The notes under the pieces were generated by a model, which made no database searches, was not told where the DNA came from, and saw nothing but the letters and a program-made list of their open reading frames with translations. Of a DNA stretch of 5,782 nt, positions 1 to 5,642 are shown piece after piece. Position 1 is the stretch's first letter, and each line of letters begins with the position of its first letter. A program made the translations under genes and the position numbers. The DNA lies in contig JAZKZE010000089.1 of the NCBI GenBank assembly GCA_045612485.1, positions 1-5,782 on the forward strand, read 5' to 3'. Source of the DNA: RGIG5327 sp045612485. Its GTDB lineage: Bacteria; Verrucomicrobiota; Lentisphaeria; Victivallales; UBA1829.

Positions 1-542
1 CCGAAGACAAAAAAATCATCCTTTGCATTTCCCGTATCGATTATCAGAAAAATCAGAAAATACTGCTGGAACTTCTGAAGAAATATGATGATACATATTT
101 GCTTCTGGTTGGACCTGTTACGGCCTCCTGGTATCTGGAAGAGTTACAGAAGGAAGCGGAAAACTGCCATAACAGAGACCGGCTGACCGTGATTCCGGGA
201 CTGCCTCCGGACAGCGTGGAACTTTTACAGGCATTGAAAACGGCGTACTGTTTTATTCTTCCCTCCCGGCATGAGCCTTTCGGGATCGCTGCTTTGGAGG
301 CGCTTGATGCCCGGATCCCGCTGATAGCTTCGGAAGTGGGTGGACTCAGAGATTTTCTTGTTGATGGAGAGAATGCGCTTCTTTTTGAGGATAATAATGT
401 GGAGGCTCTTTTGAACGCCTACTCCAATCTTGCTTCGTTGCGGGAAAAACTTGTTTCCGGAGGCAGGATCACTGCTTCAGAGTACAACTGGCAGAGTATT
501 TCCCAAAGACTTACAGATATTTACCGGGGGCTTCTGCAATGA
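1..542 (+). CDS. Glycosyltransferase family 4 (GT-B fold), C-terminal part; 5' end outside window
   Basis: This is the 3' portion of a retaining, nucleotide-sugar-dependent glycosyltransferase, probably cytoplasmic and acting on a lipid-linked glycan. The reading frame is already open at position 3, giving 179 visible residues, essentially the nucleotide-sugar-binding C-terminal Rossmann domain. Visible residues 4-17 read KIILCISRIDYQKN, the typical first strand and R-x4-K phosphate-binding loop (R11, K16). The family signature E-x7-E is intact at E91 and E99 (HEPFGIAALEAL), followed by the usual PLIASEVGG and G-E-N-A-L-L-F segments. The TTG at 99 falls inside the conserved domain, so it is not the start. 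The N-terminal acceptor domain is upstream of the window. The stop codon overlaps the next ATG by four bases. The donor and acceptor sugars cannot be read from the sequence. Confidence 0.93.
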   Translation, partial: EDKKIILCISRIDYQKNQKILLELLKKYDDTYLLLVGPVTASWYLEELQKEAENCHNRDRLTVIPGLPPDSVELLQALKTAYCFILPSRHEPFGIAALEALDARIPLIASEVGGLRDFLVDGENALLFEDNNVEALLNAYSNLASLREKLVSGGRITASEYNWQSISQRLTDIYRGLLQ

Positions 543-1621
543 GAAAAGTCCTGTATATCGGTAAATATAACGGCATCATTGGCGGTATAGAACGCTACAT
601 GCAGAAGAGTGCCGGAGTTCTCCGCCGCAATGGTTTTTCTGTGCATTATCTTTACACAGAAGAAGGCGGAAGAGATCAGAAGGAATTTGCCGGGGCATTT
701 GACAGTACCGGGGTATTTTCTCCGGAAAATCCCCTGCTTGAAAGTGCGGATCTGGTGATCATCCACAATATCATTCCCCCGGGATTTCTGAAAGATCTCC
801 CGGAAAAAAAGACTTTCTTTTTTGCCCATGACCACAATATTTACTGTCAGCGGCACCACTATTACTTCCCTGTAGGCAGGATCAACTGCCACCGGAAATA
901 CAGTAAACTTGTCTGTAAAATATGTTCCTTATGCCGGAATGTTGCACCGCCTCTGGAAGAGTACAGGAAATTGCCTGCGTTGGTATTGTCGGATTTTATG
1001 GCGGAAAATCTGCGGAAAAACGGTTTTGAAAAAGTAATCAAACTTCCGGCATTTATCAAAACGGGGAACGTTGAACATGATTTTATGCCGGACGGGGTTC
1101 TGCGGATCCTTTTTCTCGGACAGCTTATCCGTGGAAAAGGGGCGGATCTGATGCTGAAAACTCTGGCAAAACTGGATATAGCCTTTACCTGTACCATTGC
1201 CGGGGAGGGTAATGACCGGAAAATGTTGGAAAAAATGGTTGAAAAATATCATTTGGAGGATAAAGTATATTTTACCGGATTTGTCAGCAAACCGGAAGAT
1301 TTGTGGCAGAATTGCGATGTATTCTTTTTTCCGGTCCGCTGGCAGGAACCATTCGGACTTGTGGCATTGGAAGCAATGGCTCACGGGATCGGGGTGGTTG
1401 CATTTGAACTCGGGGGCGTACGGGAATACCTTTCAGAAAGTACCGGAGTCCTGATTCCGGAGAAAGATATATTCAAGGCTGCGGAGGCATTGAAACAGCT
1501 TTATTTGTATCCTGAAAATCTGAAAAAGTTTGGAGAGAATGCGTTGCATACTGTAAAAGATAAGTTTTCTGAAGATAGTTTCATTGAAAAATTCAAAGGA
1601 CTTTATGAGGTAGTGAAATGA
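539..1621 (+). CDS. Glycosyltransferase family 4 with N-terminal cysteine cluster
   Basis: A complete 360-residue GT-B glycosyltransferase, normal length for GT4, expected to transfer a sugar from a nucleotide donor to a growing glycan in the cytoplasm. The N-terminal domain starts with a glycine-rich loop (NGIIGGIERY, residues 11-20). The C-terminal domain starts near residue 188 (ILFLGQLIRGKG, 190-201), where Q195 stands at the usual arginine position but K200 is kept; GQLIRGKG is a form I recall from a GT4 subfamily. E-x7-E is intact at E270 and E278 (QEPFGLVALEAM). Residues 97-132 contain H97-D98 followed by C103, C117, C126, C129 and C132. A related HD...C...C..C arrangement occurs in some GT4 enzymes, and the spacing suggests a bound metal or structural disulphides. 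The start overlaps the previous stop (ATGA), with a G-run at 526-530 as a weak ribosome site. The acceptor is unknown. Confidence 0.93.
   Translation: MRKVLYIGKYNGIIGGIERYMQKSAGVLRRNGFSVHYLYTEEGGRDQKEFAGAFDSTGVFSPENPLLESADLVIIHNIIPPGFLKDLPEKKTFFFAHDHNIYCQRHHYYFPVGRINCHRKYSKLVCKICSLCRNVAPPLEEYRKLPALVLSDFMAENLRKNGFEKVIKLPAFIKTGNVEHDFMPDGVLRILFLGQLIRGKGADLMLKTLAKLDIAFTCTIAGEGNDRKMLEKMVEKYHLEDKVYFTGFVSKPEDLWQNCDVFFFPVRWQEPFGLVALEAMAHGIGVVAFELGGVREYLSESTGVLIPEKDIFKAAEALKQLYLYPENLKKFGENALHTVKDKFSEDSFIEKFKGLYEVVK
1607..1610 (+). promoter_or_regulatory. Shine-Dalgarno site of the fusion glycosyltransferase
   Basis: GAGG, 7 nt upstream of the ATG at 1618 and within the end of the previous coding sequence. 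It supports the ATGA-overlap start. Confidence 0.6.
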
Positions 1622-3405
1622 AAATACTGCTTTCAGCGATCCCGTTTGATAATGGAAAATCCGGGATTTCTGTGTATATCCGTGAAGTGGTGAAAGTCCT
1701 GGAGGAAACGGGACACGAATTGACCATGATCGTGGAAGATGATGCGGCTGCGGAATTTGAACGTTTTGAACTTATCCGGATCAAAAAACGTAATGCGCTT
1801 TTTTCCATGCTTTACAGTTTGTTCATCCTGCCCTGGCGGATCAACTGGAAAAAGTTTGATCTCTGTATCATGCTTGCCGCCAACCGCAGAGCATTCTGCC
1901 GTTATCCAATTTTCACCATTGCGGTGGTGCATGATTTATCCCAGTATCATGTTCCTGTGAAATATGACCGTTTCCGGATGTTCTATATCAAAAGGGTGTT
2001 GCCGTATTACGTCCGCAAGGCACAAAGTATTGCAGCAATAAGTCAATCAACCAAAAAAGACCTTGTGGATTTCTGGCATATTCCGGAAGAGAAGATCTCA
2101 GTGGTTTACAACGGGTTCAAAAAGCCGGAGGAAGTCAAAACCGAAAAACGCAAACAGATTCTTTATATCTCCCGTCTTGAACATCCCGGAAAAAATCATC
2201 TGAATCTGATGAAGGCTTTTGAACTTCTCCCGGAAAATTTGCGTAAGGAATATACTCTTGTTATGCCCGGTTCCGGCTGGAACGGTGCGGAAAAAATTTT
2301 TGAATATGCGGAAAAATCCCCGTGCAGGGAAAACTTTAAATTCCCCGGCTTTATAGAAATAAACCGTCTTCCTGAACTTTATGCACAAAGTGCCATGTAT
2401 ATATTTCCCTCTCTTTTTGAAGGCTTTGGCTTATCGCTGCTGGAGGCTATGTATGCGGGCGTTCCCTGTGCGTGTTCCAATAATTCCTCTCTGGGGGAAC
2501 TGGGGAGGGAGGCTGCTGAACTTTTTGATCCTTCTTCACCGGAAGCGATTGCGGAAAGTATGAAGAAGATTCTCACCAGTACAGATTATCAACGGCTTCT
2601 GAGTGAAAAAGGCAGAAAAAAAGCAGCCTCTTTCAGCTGGCAGAATACTGTAAATGGATTTATGGAGATCTACCGGAAAAGATCGGCATTGATTTTCGGT
2701 GTACCTTTTTTCACCGGGACGATGGAGGAGGCATTACAGAAGATCGATCTTCTGGTACAAAGCCGGAAGCCGCACCATGTTGCTTTTATCAATGCCCACT
2801 GTCTGAATATCGCCTGTAACGACAGGGAATATAATCAGATTCTTAACAAGTGTTCTGTAGTATTTGCCGACGGTATCGGGGCTAAGATCGGAGCAAAGAT
2901 CCTGGGGTATAAGGTGGAGGAAAATGTCAATGGGACAGATATGTTCCCGCTTCTGGCACAGAAACCGTACCGTATCTATCTTTTCGGCGGAGCACCCGGC
3001 GTGGCAGCCAAAGCAATGGAAAAGGCAAAAGCATTGAAGGCAAAGGCAGAATTTGCAGGGGCTGCGGATGGGTTTTTCCAGGAAAAAAGTGAAGCGGAGA
3101 TTTTTACGGAATTATCTGATCTTCAGGTGGATATTCTTCTTGTTGCCATGGGAGTGCCCAGACAGGAGGAGTGGATAAGCCGTAATCTTGAAAAACTGCC
3201 CGGATGTGTGGCAATCGGGGTGGGTGGATTGCTGGACTTTGTATCAGAACGCATCCCCCGCGCCCCGTTGTGGATGCGGAAAGCCAATATAGAGTGGTGT
3301 TTCCGGCTTTATTGTGAACCTGTCAGATTATTCAAACGGTATATAATTGGAAATCCTTTGTTTATTGCAAGAGTTTTCCTGAGTAAAATATGGAGGAAAA
3401 AATGA
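1618..3405 (+). CDS. Bifunctional glycosyltransferase: GT4 domain fused to WecG/TagA/CpsF (GT26) domain
   Basis: A 595-residue two-domain enzyme. Residues 1-354 form a complete GT4 transferase: N-terminal SGISVYIREV loop (15-24), HDL at 105-107, ILYISRLEHPGKNH (181-194, R186 and K192) and E-x7-E at E268/E276 (FEGFGLSLLEAM). Residues about 356-595 form a complete WecG/TagA/CpsF domain: GVP opening (361-363), INAHCLN (391-397), ADGIG with probable catalytic D418, FGGAPG (456-461), MGVPRQEEW (511-519), IGVGGLLDF (533-541), RAP (548-550) and the EW...RLYCEP..LFKRY end (559-575). Characterised members transfer ManNAc (TagA) or ManNAcA (WecG) to undecaprenyl-PP-GlcNAc; the basic, aromatic C-terminus is the membrane-attachment part of that family. 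The two activities probably act consecutively on one lipid-linked acceptor, which is inference. Start: ATGA overlap with the previous gene, GAGG at 1607-1610. No frame break or stop separates the halves. Confidence 0.95.
   Translation: MKILLSAIPFDNGKSGISVYIREVVKVLEETGHELTMIVEDDAAAEFERFELIRIKKRNALFSMLYSLFILPWRINWKKFDLCIMLAANRRAFCRYPIFTIAVVHDLSQYHVPVKYDRFRMFYIKRVLPYYVRKAQSIAAISQSTKKDLVDFWHIPEEKISVVYNGFKKPEEVKTEKRKQILYISRLEHPGKNHLNLMKAFELLPENLRKEYTLVMPGSGWNGAEKIFEYAEKSPCRENFKFPGFIEINRLPELYAQSAMYIFPSLFEGFGLSLLEAMYAGVPCACSNNSSLGELGREAAELFDPSSPEAIAESMKKILTSTDYQRLLSEKGRKKAASFSWQNTVNGFMEIYRKRSALIFGVPFFTGTMEEALQKIDLLVQSRKPHHVAFINAHCLNIACNDREYNQILNKCSVVFADGIGAKIGAKILGYKVEENVNGTDMFPLLAQKPYRIYLFGGAPGVAAKAMEKAKALKAKAEFAGAADGFFQEKSEAEIFTELSDLQVDILLVAMGVPRQEEWISRNLEKLPGCVAIGVGGLLDFVSERIPRAPLWMRKANIEWCFRLYCEPVRLFKRYIIGNPLFIARVFLSKIWRKK
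2683..3402 (+). other. WecG/TagA/CpsF (GT26) domain within the fusion protein
   Basis: Approximate extent of the second catalytic domain (residues 356-595). It is full length for a stand-alone WecG/TagA protein (about 240 residues), and all recognisable blocks occur in family order. The junction is tight: the GT4 part ends with the usual C-terminal helix (SWQNTVNGFMEIY, 340-352), and only a handful of residues precede the LIFGVP strand that opens WecG-type enzymes. There is therefore no long linker. No methionine lies at the junction (the nearest downstream is M369, inside the domain) and no ribosome site is obvious there, so separate translation of this half is unlikely. Confidence 0.88.
3392..3396 (+). 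promoter_or_regulatory. Shine-Dalgarno site fixing the lipoprotein start
   Basis: GGAGG, 5 nt before the ATG at 3402. It overlaps the alternative ATG at 3390, so it cannot serve that codon. It lies inside the last codons of the fusion glycosyltransferase, consistent with translational coupling. Confidence 0.75.
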
Positions 3406-4310
3406 GAAGAGTGTCTGGATTGCTGTTGGCAGCGGTATGTATTCTGCTGTTTGCCGGGTGTACTTCCCCTTATGATTACGGTACAAACTGGCTGATACGG
3501 GAAAATGATGTTCCCCAGTATCATTCCAAGTTCGATTTGTTTTATATCGGCAAAGCTCCTGCCGGATACGGGGATACGCATGACATCCAGTTCAACTGGA
3601 CGAAAACCCATACCAATGATATTTTCGGATACGGGGTAAGGGTTTTTGCTCCGGAGATCCAGAAGCCGGATGTAGATAATGTAAGTGATGCTCTGGCATA
3701 TTTTATGAGAAATTTCCATGAACCGGGCCATCCCTTTGTACTGCTTGCAGAAGGAAAAGCAGCAGATCTGCTCTATCAGGCAATGCAAAAGGTACGGGGA
3801 ATGACTTTGAGAAATGGATTTATTGCCGCCTATCTGCCGGATTTGCAGCCGAAAACTGCGGAAGAGATCGAGAGTGATTTTTTCTGGGAAGGATTGAAAG
3901 CAGCAGAAAATGCAGATGATTATGGTGTGATCGTTACCTGGACAAGTTGCATCAATAAGGAAAAAATAAATAATCCGGCACTGAAGAAAGGGGTATACTG
4001 TATCAACCCTCTGAATTGGAAACTGGATAATACTCCGGGGACAGCAAAGGAGAATATCAAAGCCGTATTTTATATGCCGGAACACAAGAATATTTTCTGG
4101 CGTAAAGTGGAAGTAAAAAATTTCTGCGGGGCTGTGATCAATCCGGCAAGAGGGGTTCTGGAAATAGATTGTCCGTTGCCGCTTCTGCATGTAGTCAATG
4201 GACATTTTACCAATAACTGTATTTCTATTTTTGCCGGAAATATTGTCACCAATGCTGAAAGAAGAACAAAAAATCTGGTCAAACACCGGGAATGGGGAAC
4301 TGTAAAATGA
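3402..4310 (+). CDS. DUF3089-family lipoprotein, alpha/beta-hydrolase-like, nucleophile motif lost
   Basis: A 302-residue secreted lipoprotein. Residues 1-20 are a type II signal peptide: RR, a hydrophobic run, then lipobox LFAGC with C20 as lipidated cysteine; T21 at +2 would not retain it in the inner membrane by the E. coli rule. The rest matches the DUF3089 layout as I know it: NWLIRENDVP and DLFYIG (29-50), HPFVLL core strand (110-115), GFIAAYLPDL (139-148), GVIVTWTSC (175-183), GVYCINPLNW (197-206) and a final H268...IFAGNIVTNAERR block (276-288). Where DUF3089 proteins usually carry the GHSQG nucleophile elbow, this one has AEGKA (116-120), placing glycine where serine is expected; no GxSxG occurs anywhere. 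It is probably a non-catalytic or altered member. The ATG at 3402 is preferred over 3390 because GGAGG at 3392-3396 lies 5 nt before it and it makes the same ATGA overlap as the other junctions. Confidence 0.82.
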   Translation: MRRVSGLLLAAVCILLFAGCTSPYDYGTNWLIRENDVPQYHSKFDLFYIGKAPAGYGDTHDIQFNWTKTHTNDIFGYGVRVFAPEIQKPDVDNVSDALAYFMRNFHEPGHPFVLLAEGKAADLLYQAMQKVRGMTLRNGFIAAYLPDLQPKTAEEIESDFFWEGLKAAENADDYGVIVTWTSCINKEKINNPALKKGVYCINPLNWKLDNTPGTAKENIKAVFYMPEHKNIFWRKVEVKNFCGAVINPARGVLEIDCPLPLLHVVNGHFTNNCISIFAGNIVTNAERRTKNLVKHREWGTVK

Positions 4311-5239
4311 TTTTTTCTGAATATCTGCCTGCTTATATATTGAATCATTCGCCGAAGATCATTGCTGCTTTTGAAATGGATTTTCTGCGGAATCTTGCCG
4401 CATTTCAGAAGGCGATCCCTCAAAGGGAAAAATTTACCATGCTTTTGCAGCTGGGGTGGTCCGCGGAACTCCCTGAAGTTGCTTCCGAATTGAAAAACCG
4501 TCTTGCCGAAGCGAAAAACATCTTTCCGGAGGGGCGGTTCATCATTCTTGCCAACGCCCCCCGGGAAGTGGAAATAATCAAGGATTTCAGTGAAGTATAT
4601 CTTGCCAGTCACAATGCCTTTCTTGATCCGGCCCGTTATCCAGTGGCAAAAAAGGGAAAAAAGAAATTTGATGCTCTTTACATTGCCCGTATTACTCCTT
4701 TCAAACGGCATTATCTTGCGGAAAAAATCAAGTCTTTGCACCTGATCGGCAGTTATGCGGAGAAAGAAAGGGAATATTTTTTACAAACCATTGCCTGTTT
4801 TCCGGATGCAGTATGGAGTCAGAAAGTTCCTTCATTTTTTATTGGCAGAAAAATCTGTGAAGCTTCTTGCGGGCTGGCTCTTTCGGCAATTGAAGGGGCG
4901 ATGTTTTCCTGCGGGGAGTATTCACTTTGCGGAGTACCTGTGGTCAATACGGAAAATCTGGGGGGCAGGGATACCCTGCTGCCGGATTTTGCTGTCCGTT
5001 ATGCGGAAGATAATGCTGAAAGTGTAGCGGAAAATGTGGAATATTGGGTGAAAAATCCAGTTGAGAGTGCGTCGATCCGTGAAGGATTTCTGAAATTGGC
5101 TCTGCCGCAGAAAGCTCTGGTACAGGATTTGGTCAATTCTATTGCCGGAAAAAATGTATATTTACCGAATAAACTCAATATTCGCTGCCGCTTGCTGCCC
5201 CATACAAAATTCTTTCACGGAATAAGAAAGAGTAATTAA
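4307..5239 (+). CDS. Divergent GT4-like (GT-B) glycosyltransferase, short form
   Basis: A 310-residue protein, shorter than the 350-400 residues usual for GT4, with a reduced N-terminal domain. The C-terminal half begins at KKFDALYIARITPFKRH (119-135), where R128 and K133 take the place of the donor-phosphate-binding R-x4-K. Next comes SAIEGAMFSCGEYSLCGVPVV (193-213), in which E196 and E204 keep the E-x7-E spacing although surrounding residues differ from standard EPFG..xLEA forms. NTENLGGRD (214-222) follows where GT4 enzymes have a glycine-rich loop. SHNAFLDP (101-108) is a further recognisable block of this subgroup. It is most likely a cytoplasmic sugar transferase in the same pathway; donor and acceptor are unknown. 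The start at 4307 is chosen over the ATG at 4292 because it gives the ATGA overlap with the lipoprotein stop and has GGGG at 4294-4297, 9 nt upstream. It is the last gene of the operon. Confidence 0.85.
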   Translation: MIFSEYLPAYILNHSPKIIAAFEMDFLRNLAAFQKAIPQREKFTMLLQLGWSAELPEVASELKNRLAEAKNIFPEGRFIILANAPREVEIIKDFSEVYLASHNAFLDPARYPVAKKGKKKFDALYIARITPFKRHYLAEKIKSLHLIGSYAEKEREYFLQTIACFPDAVWSQKVPSFFIGRKICEASCGLALSAIEGAMFSCGEYSLCGVPVVNTENLGGRDTLLPDFAVRYAEDNAESVAENVEYWVKNPVESASIREGFLKLALPQKALVQDLVNSIAGKNVYLPNKLNIRCRLLPHTKFFHGIRKSN

Positions 5240-5249
5240 AATATTCCGT
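5217..5249. repeat. Inverted repeat spanning the last stop codon of the operon
   Basis: ACGGAATA (5217-5224) and TATTCCGT (5242-5249) are perfect 8-bp complements around a 17-base A-rich loop containing the stop codon of the last glycosyltransferase. It is followed by AAAAATTT rather than a T run, so terminator function is doubtful. Confidence 0.4.
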
Positions 5250-5280
5250 AAAAATTTCAGAAAAAGGGGGGAGGGGGCTG

Positions 5281-5307
5281 TCCGGCGGAACTGGATGTTC
5301 TGCCGGA
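5281..5307. repeat. Strong GC-rich stem-loop after a G tract
   Basis: TCCGGCGGAAC (5281-5291) and GTTCTGCCGGA (5297-5307) form an 11-bp stem with one G-T pair and a 5-base loop (TGGAT). It is directly preceded by G6-A-G5 (5266-5277). No T run follows on either strand within a few bases, so it is not a standard terminator. It could be a processing or stability element at the 3' end of the operon mRNA, or part of a dispersed palindromic repeat. Confidence 0.6.
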
Positions 5308-5464
5308 GGCGCAAGCAATGGGATAAAGATTCTTCCCTGATTGTATATCAAGAGTTGAGAGGATATTTTTCTCAAAAATCTGCCTGGATCACGGTGAAAA
5401 ACTTTTGAAATTATTTCCTGTAAAAAAATCCGGGTACAGTACAGAATTTTTCCGGGACGGGATC

Positions 5465-5516
5465 AGCTTTTACCTGAAACAAATGCTGTAACTGTAAAAG
5501 TTTCTCTTTTTTCCTT
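5465..5516 (+). terminator. Weak candidate terminator (AT-rich stem, T-rich tail)
   Basis: AGCTTTTAC (5465-5473) can pair with GTAAAAGTT (5494-5502), with one G-U pair and a 20-base loop, followed by T-rich CTCTTTTTTCCTT. The stem is AT-rich and the loop long, so folding would be weak. It is the only place in the gap where a stem precedes a T run on the plus strand. Confidence 0.2.
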
Positions 5517-5535
5517 ATTTATGACAAAAATTCCC

Positions 5536-5564
5536 TTGAAATAAATGGAAAACAAGTTTATAGT
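5536..5564 (+). promoter_or_regulatory. Sigma-70-type promoter of the LacI-family regulator
   Basis: A -35 box TTGAAA (5536-5541) and a -10 box TATAGT (5559-5564) each match the consensus at five of six positions and are separated by exactly 17 bp. Transcription would start near 5571, leaving a leader of about 70 nt before the regulator ATG. The surrounding DNA is AT-rich. The assignment rests on sequence alone. Confidence 0.6.
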
Positions 5565-5574
5565 ATTGTAAAGA

Positions 5575-5592
5575 TGATAAAGCGTTTTATCA
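5575..5592. promoter_or_regulatory. Probable LacI-family operator (CG-centred palindrome)
   Basis: TGATAAAGCGTTTTATCA is an 18-bp palindrome with eight of nine symmetric positions matching, centred on a CG step. LacI/GalR-family sites are typically even palindromes with a central CG flanked by A/T (general form AA-N-CG-N-TT), which this fits. It lies immediately after the predicted transcription start, where a bound repressor would block transcription. It is therefore read as an autoregulatory site, by inference. Confidence 0.55.
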
Positions 5593-5642
5593 AATACAGC
5601 AGGTAATGCAAGCATAACTTACTGAATGAAAAGGTAAAAACA

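Larger units (their letters stand above)
5240..5535. other. Non-coding gap between operon and regulator promoter
   Basis: About 300 bases without a convincing gene. It holds a G6-A-G5 tract, a strong stem-loop, an AT-rich inverted repeat followed by T-rich sequence, and two overlapping open stretches without good starts. One, in frame with the preceding gene, is open from 5327 to the TAA at 5489-5491; the other is open from 5226 to the TGA at 5406-5408. Both have codon choices like the neighbouring genes, so they may be relics of a decayed gene, but no family is recognised. No classic intrinsic terminator (GC-rich stem plus uninterrupted T run) is present for the operon. Confidence 0.6.

Noticed and set aside
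99..101. TTG as start codon of the first glycosyltransferase
   Set aside because: The conserved R-x4-K donor-binding loop lies upstream in the same open frame, so the true start is before the window.
1197..1454. Small plus-strand open frame inside the second glycosyltransferase gene
   Set aside because: Out of frame within a conserved GT4 domain that includes E-x7-E; no separate ribosome site or motif.
3390..3392. Upstream ATG as lipoprotein start
   Set aside because: The strong GGAGG site overlaps this codon and is correctly spaced only for the ATG at 3402.
3309..4286. A 325-codon open frame on the minus strand opposite the lipoprotein gene
   Set aside because: It lies entirely antisense to a well-supported lipoprotein and the end of the fusion enzyme, its product is rich in Cys, His and Ile without any recognisable domain, and the plus-strand frame has signal peptide, ribosome site and family motifs.
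4292..4294. Upstream ATG as start of the last glycosyltransferase
   Set aside because: It would overlap the lipoprotein gene by 19 bases and has no clear ribosome site, while the ATG at 4307 follows the operon's uniform ATGA pattern.
4070..4741. A 223-codon minus-strand open frame
   Set aside because: Antisense to two supported genes, no domain or coherent motif seen; a shadow of plus-strand codon bias.
5281..5307. Intrinsic terminator of the operon
   Set aside because: The stem is strong but followed by GGCGCAAGC rather than a T run, and the opposite strand also lacks an adjacent T run.
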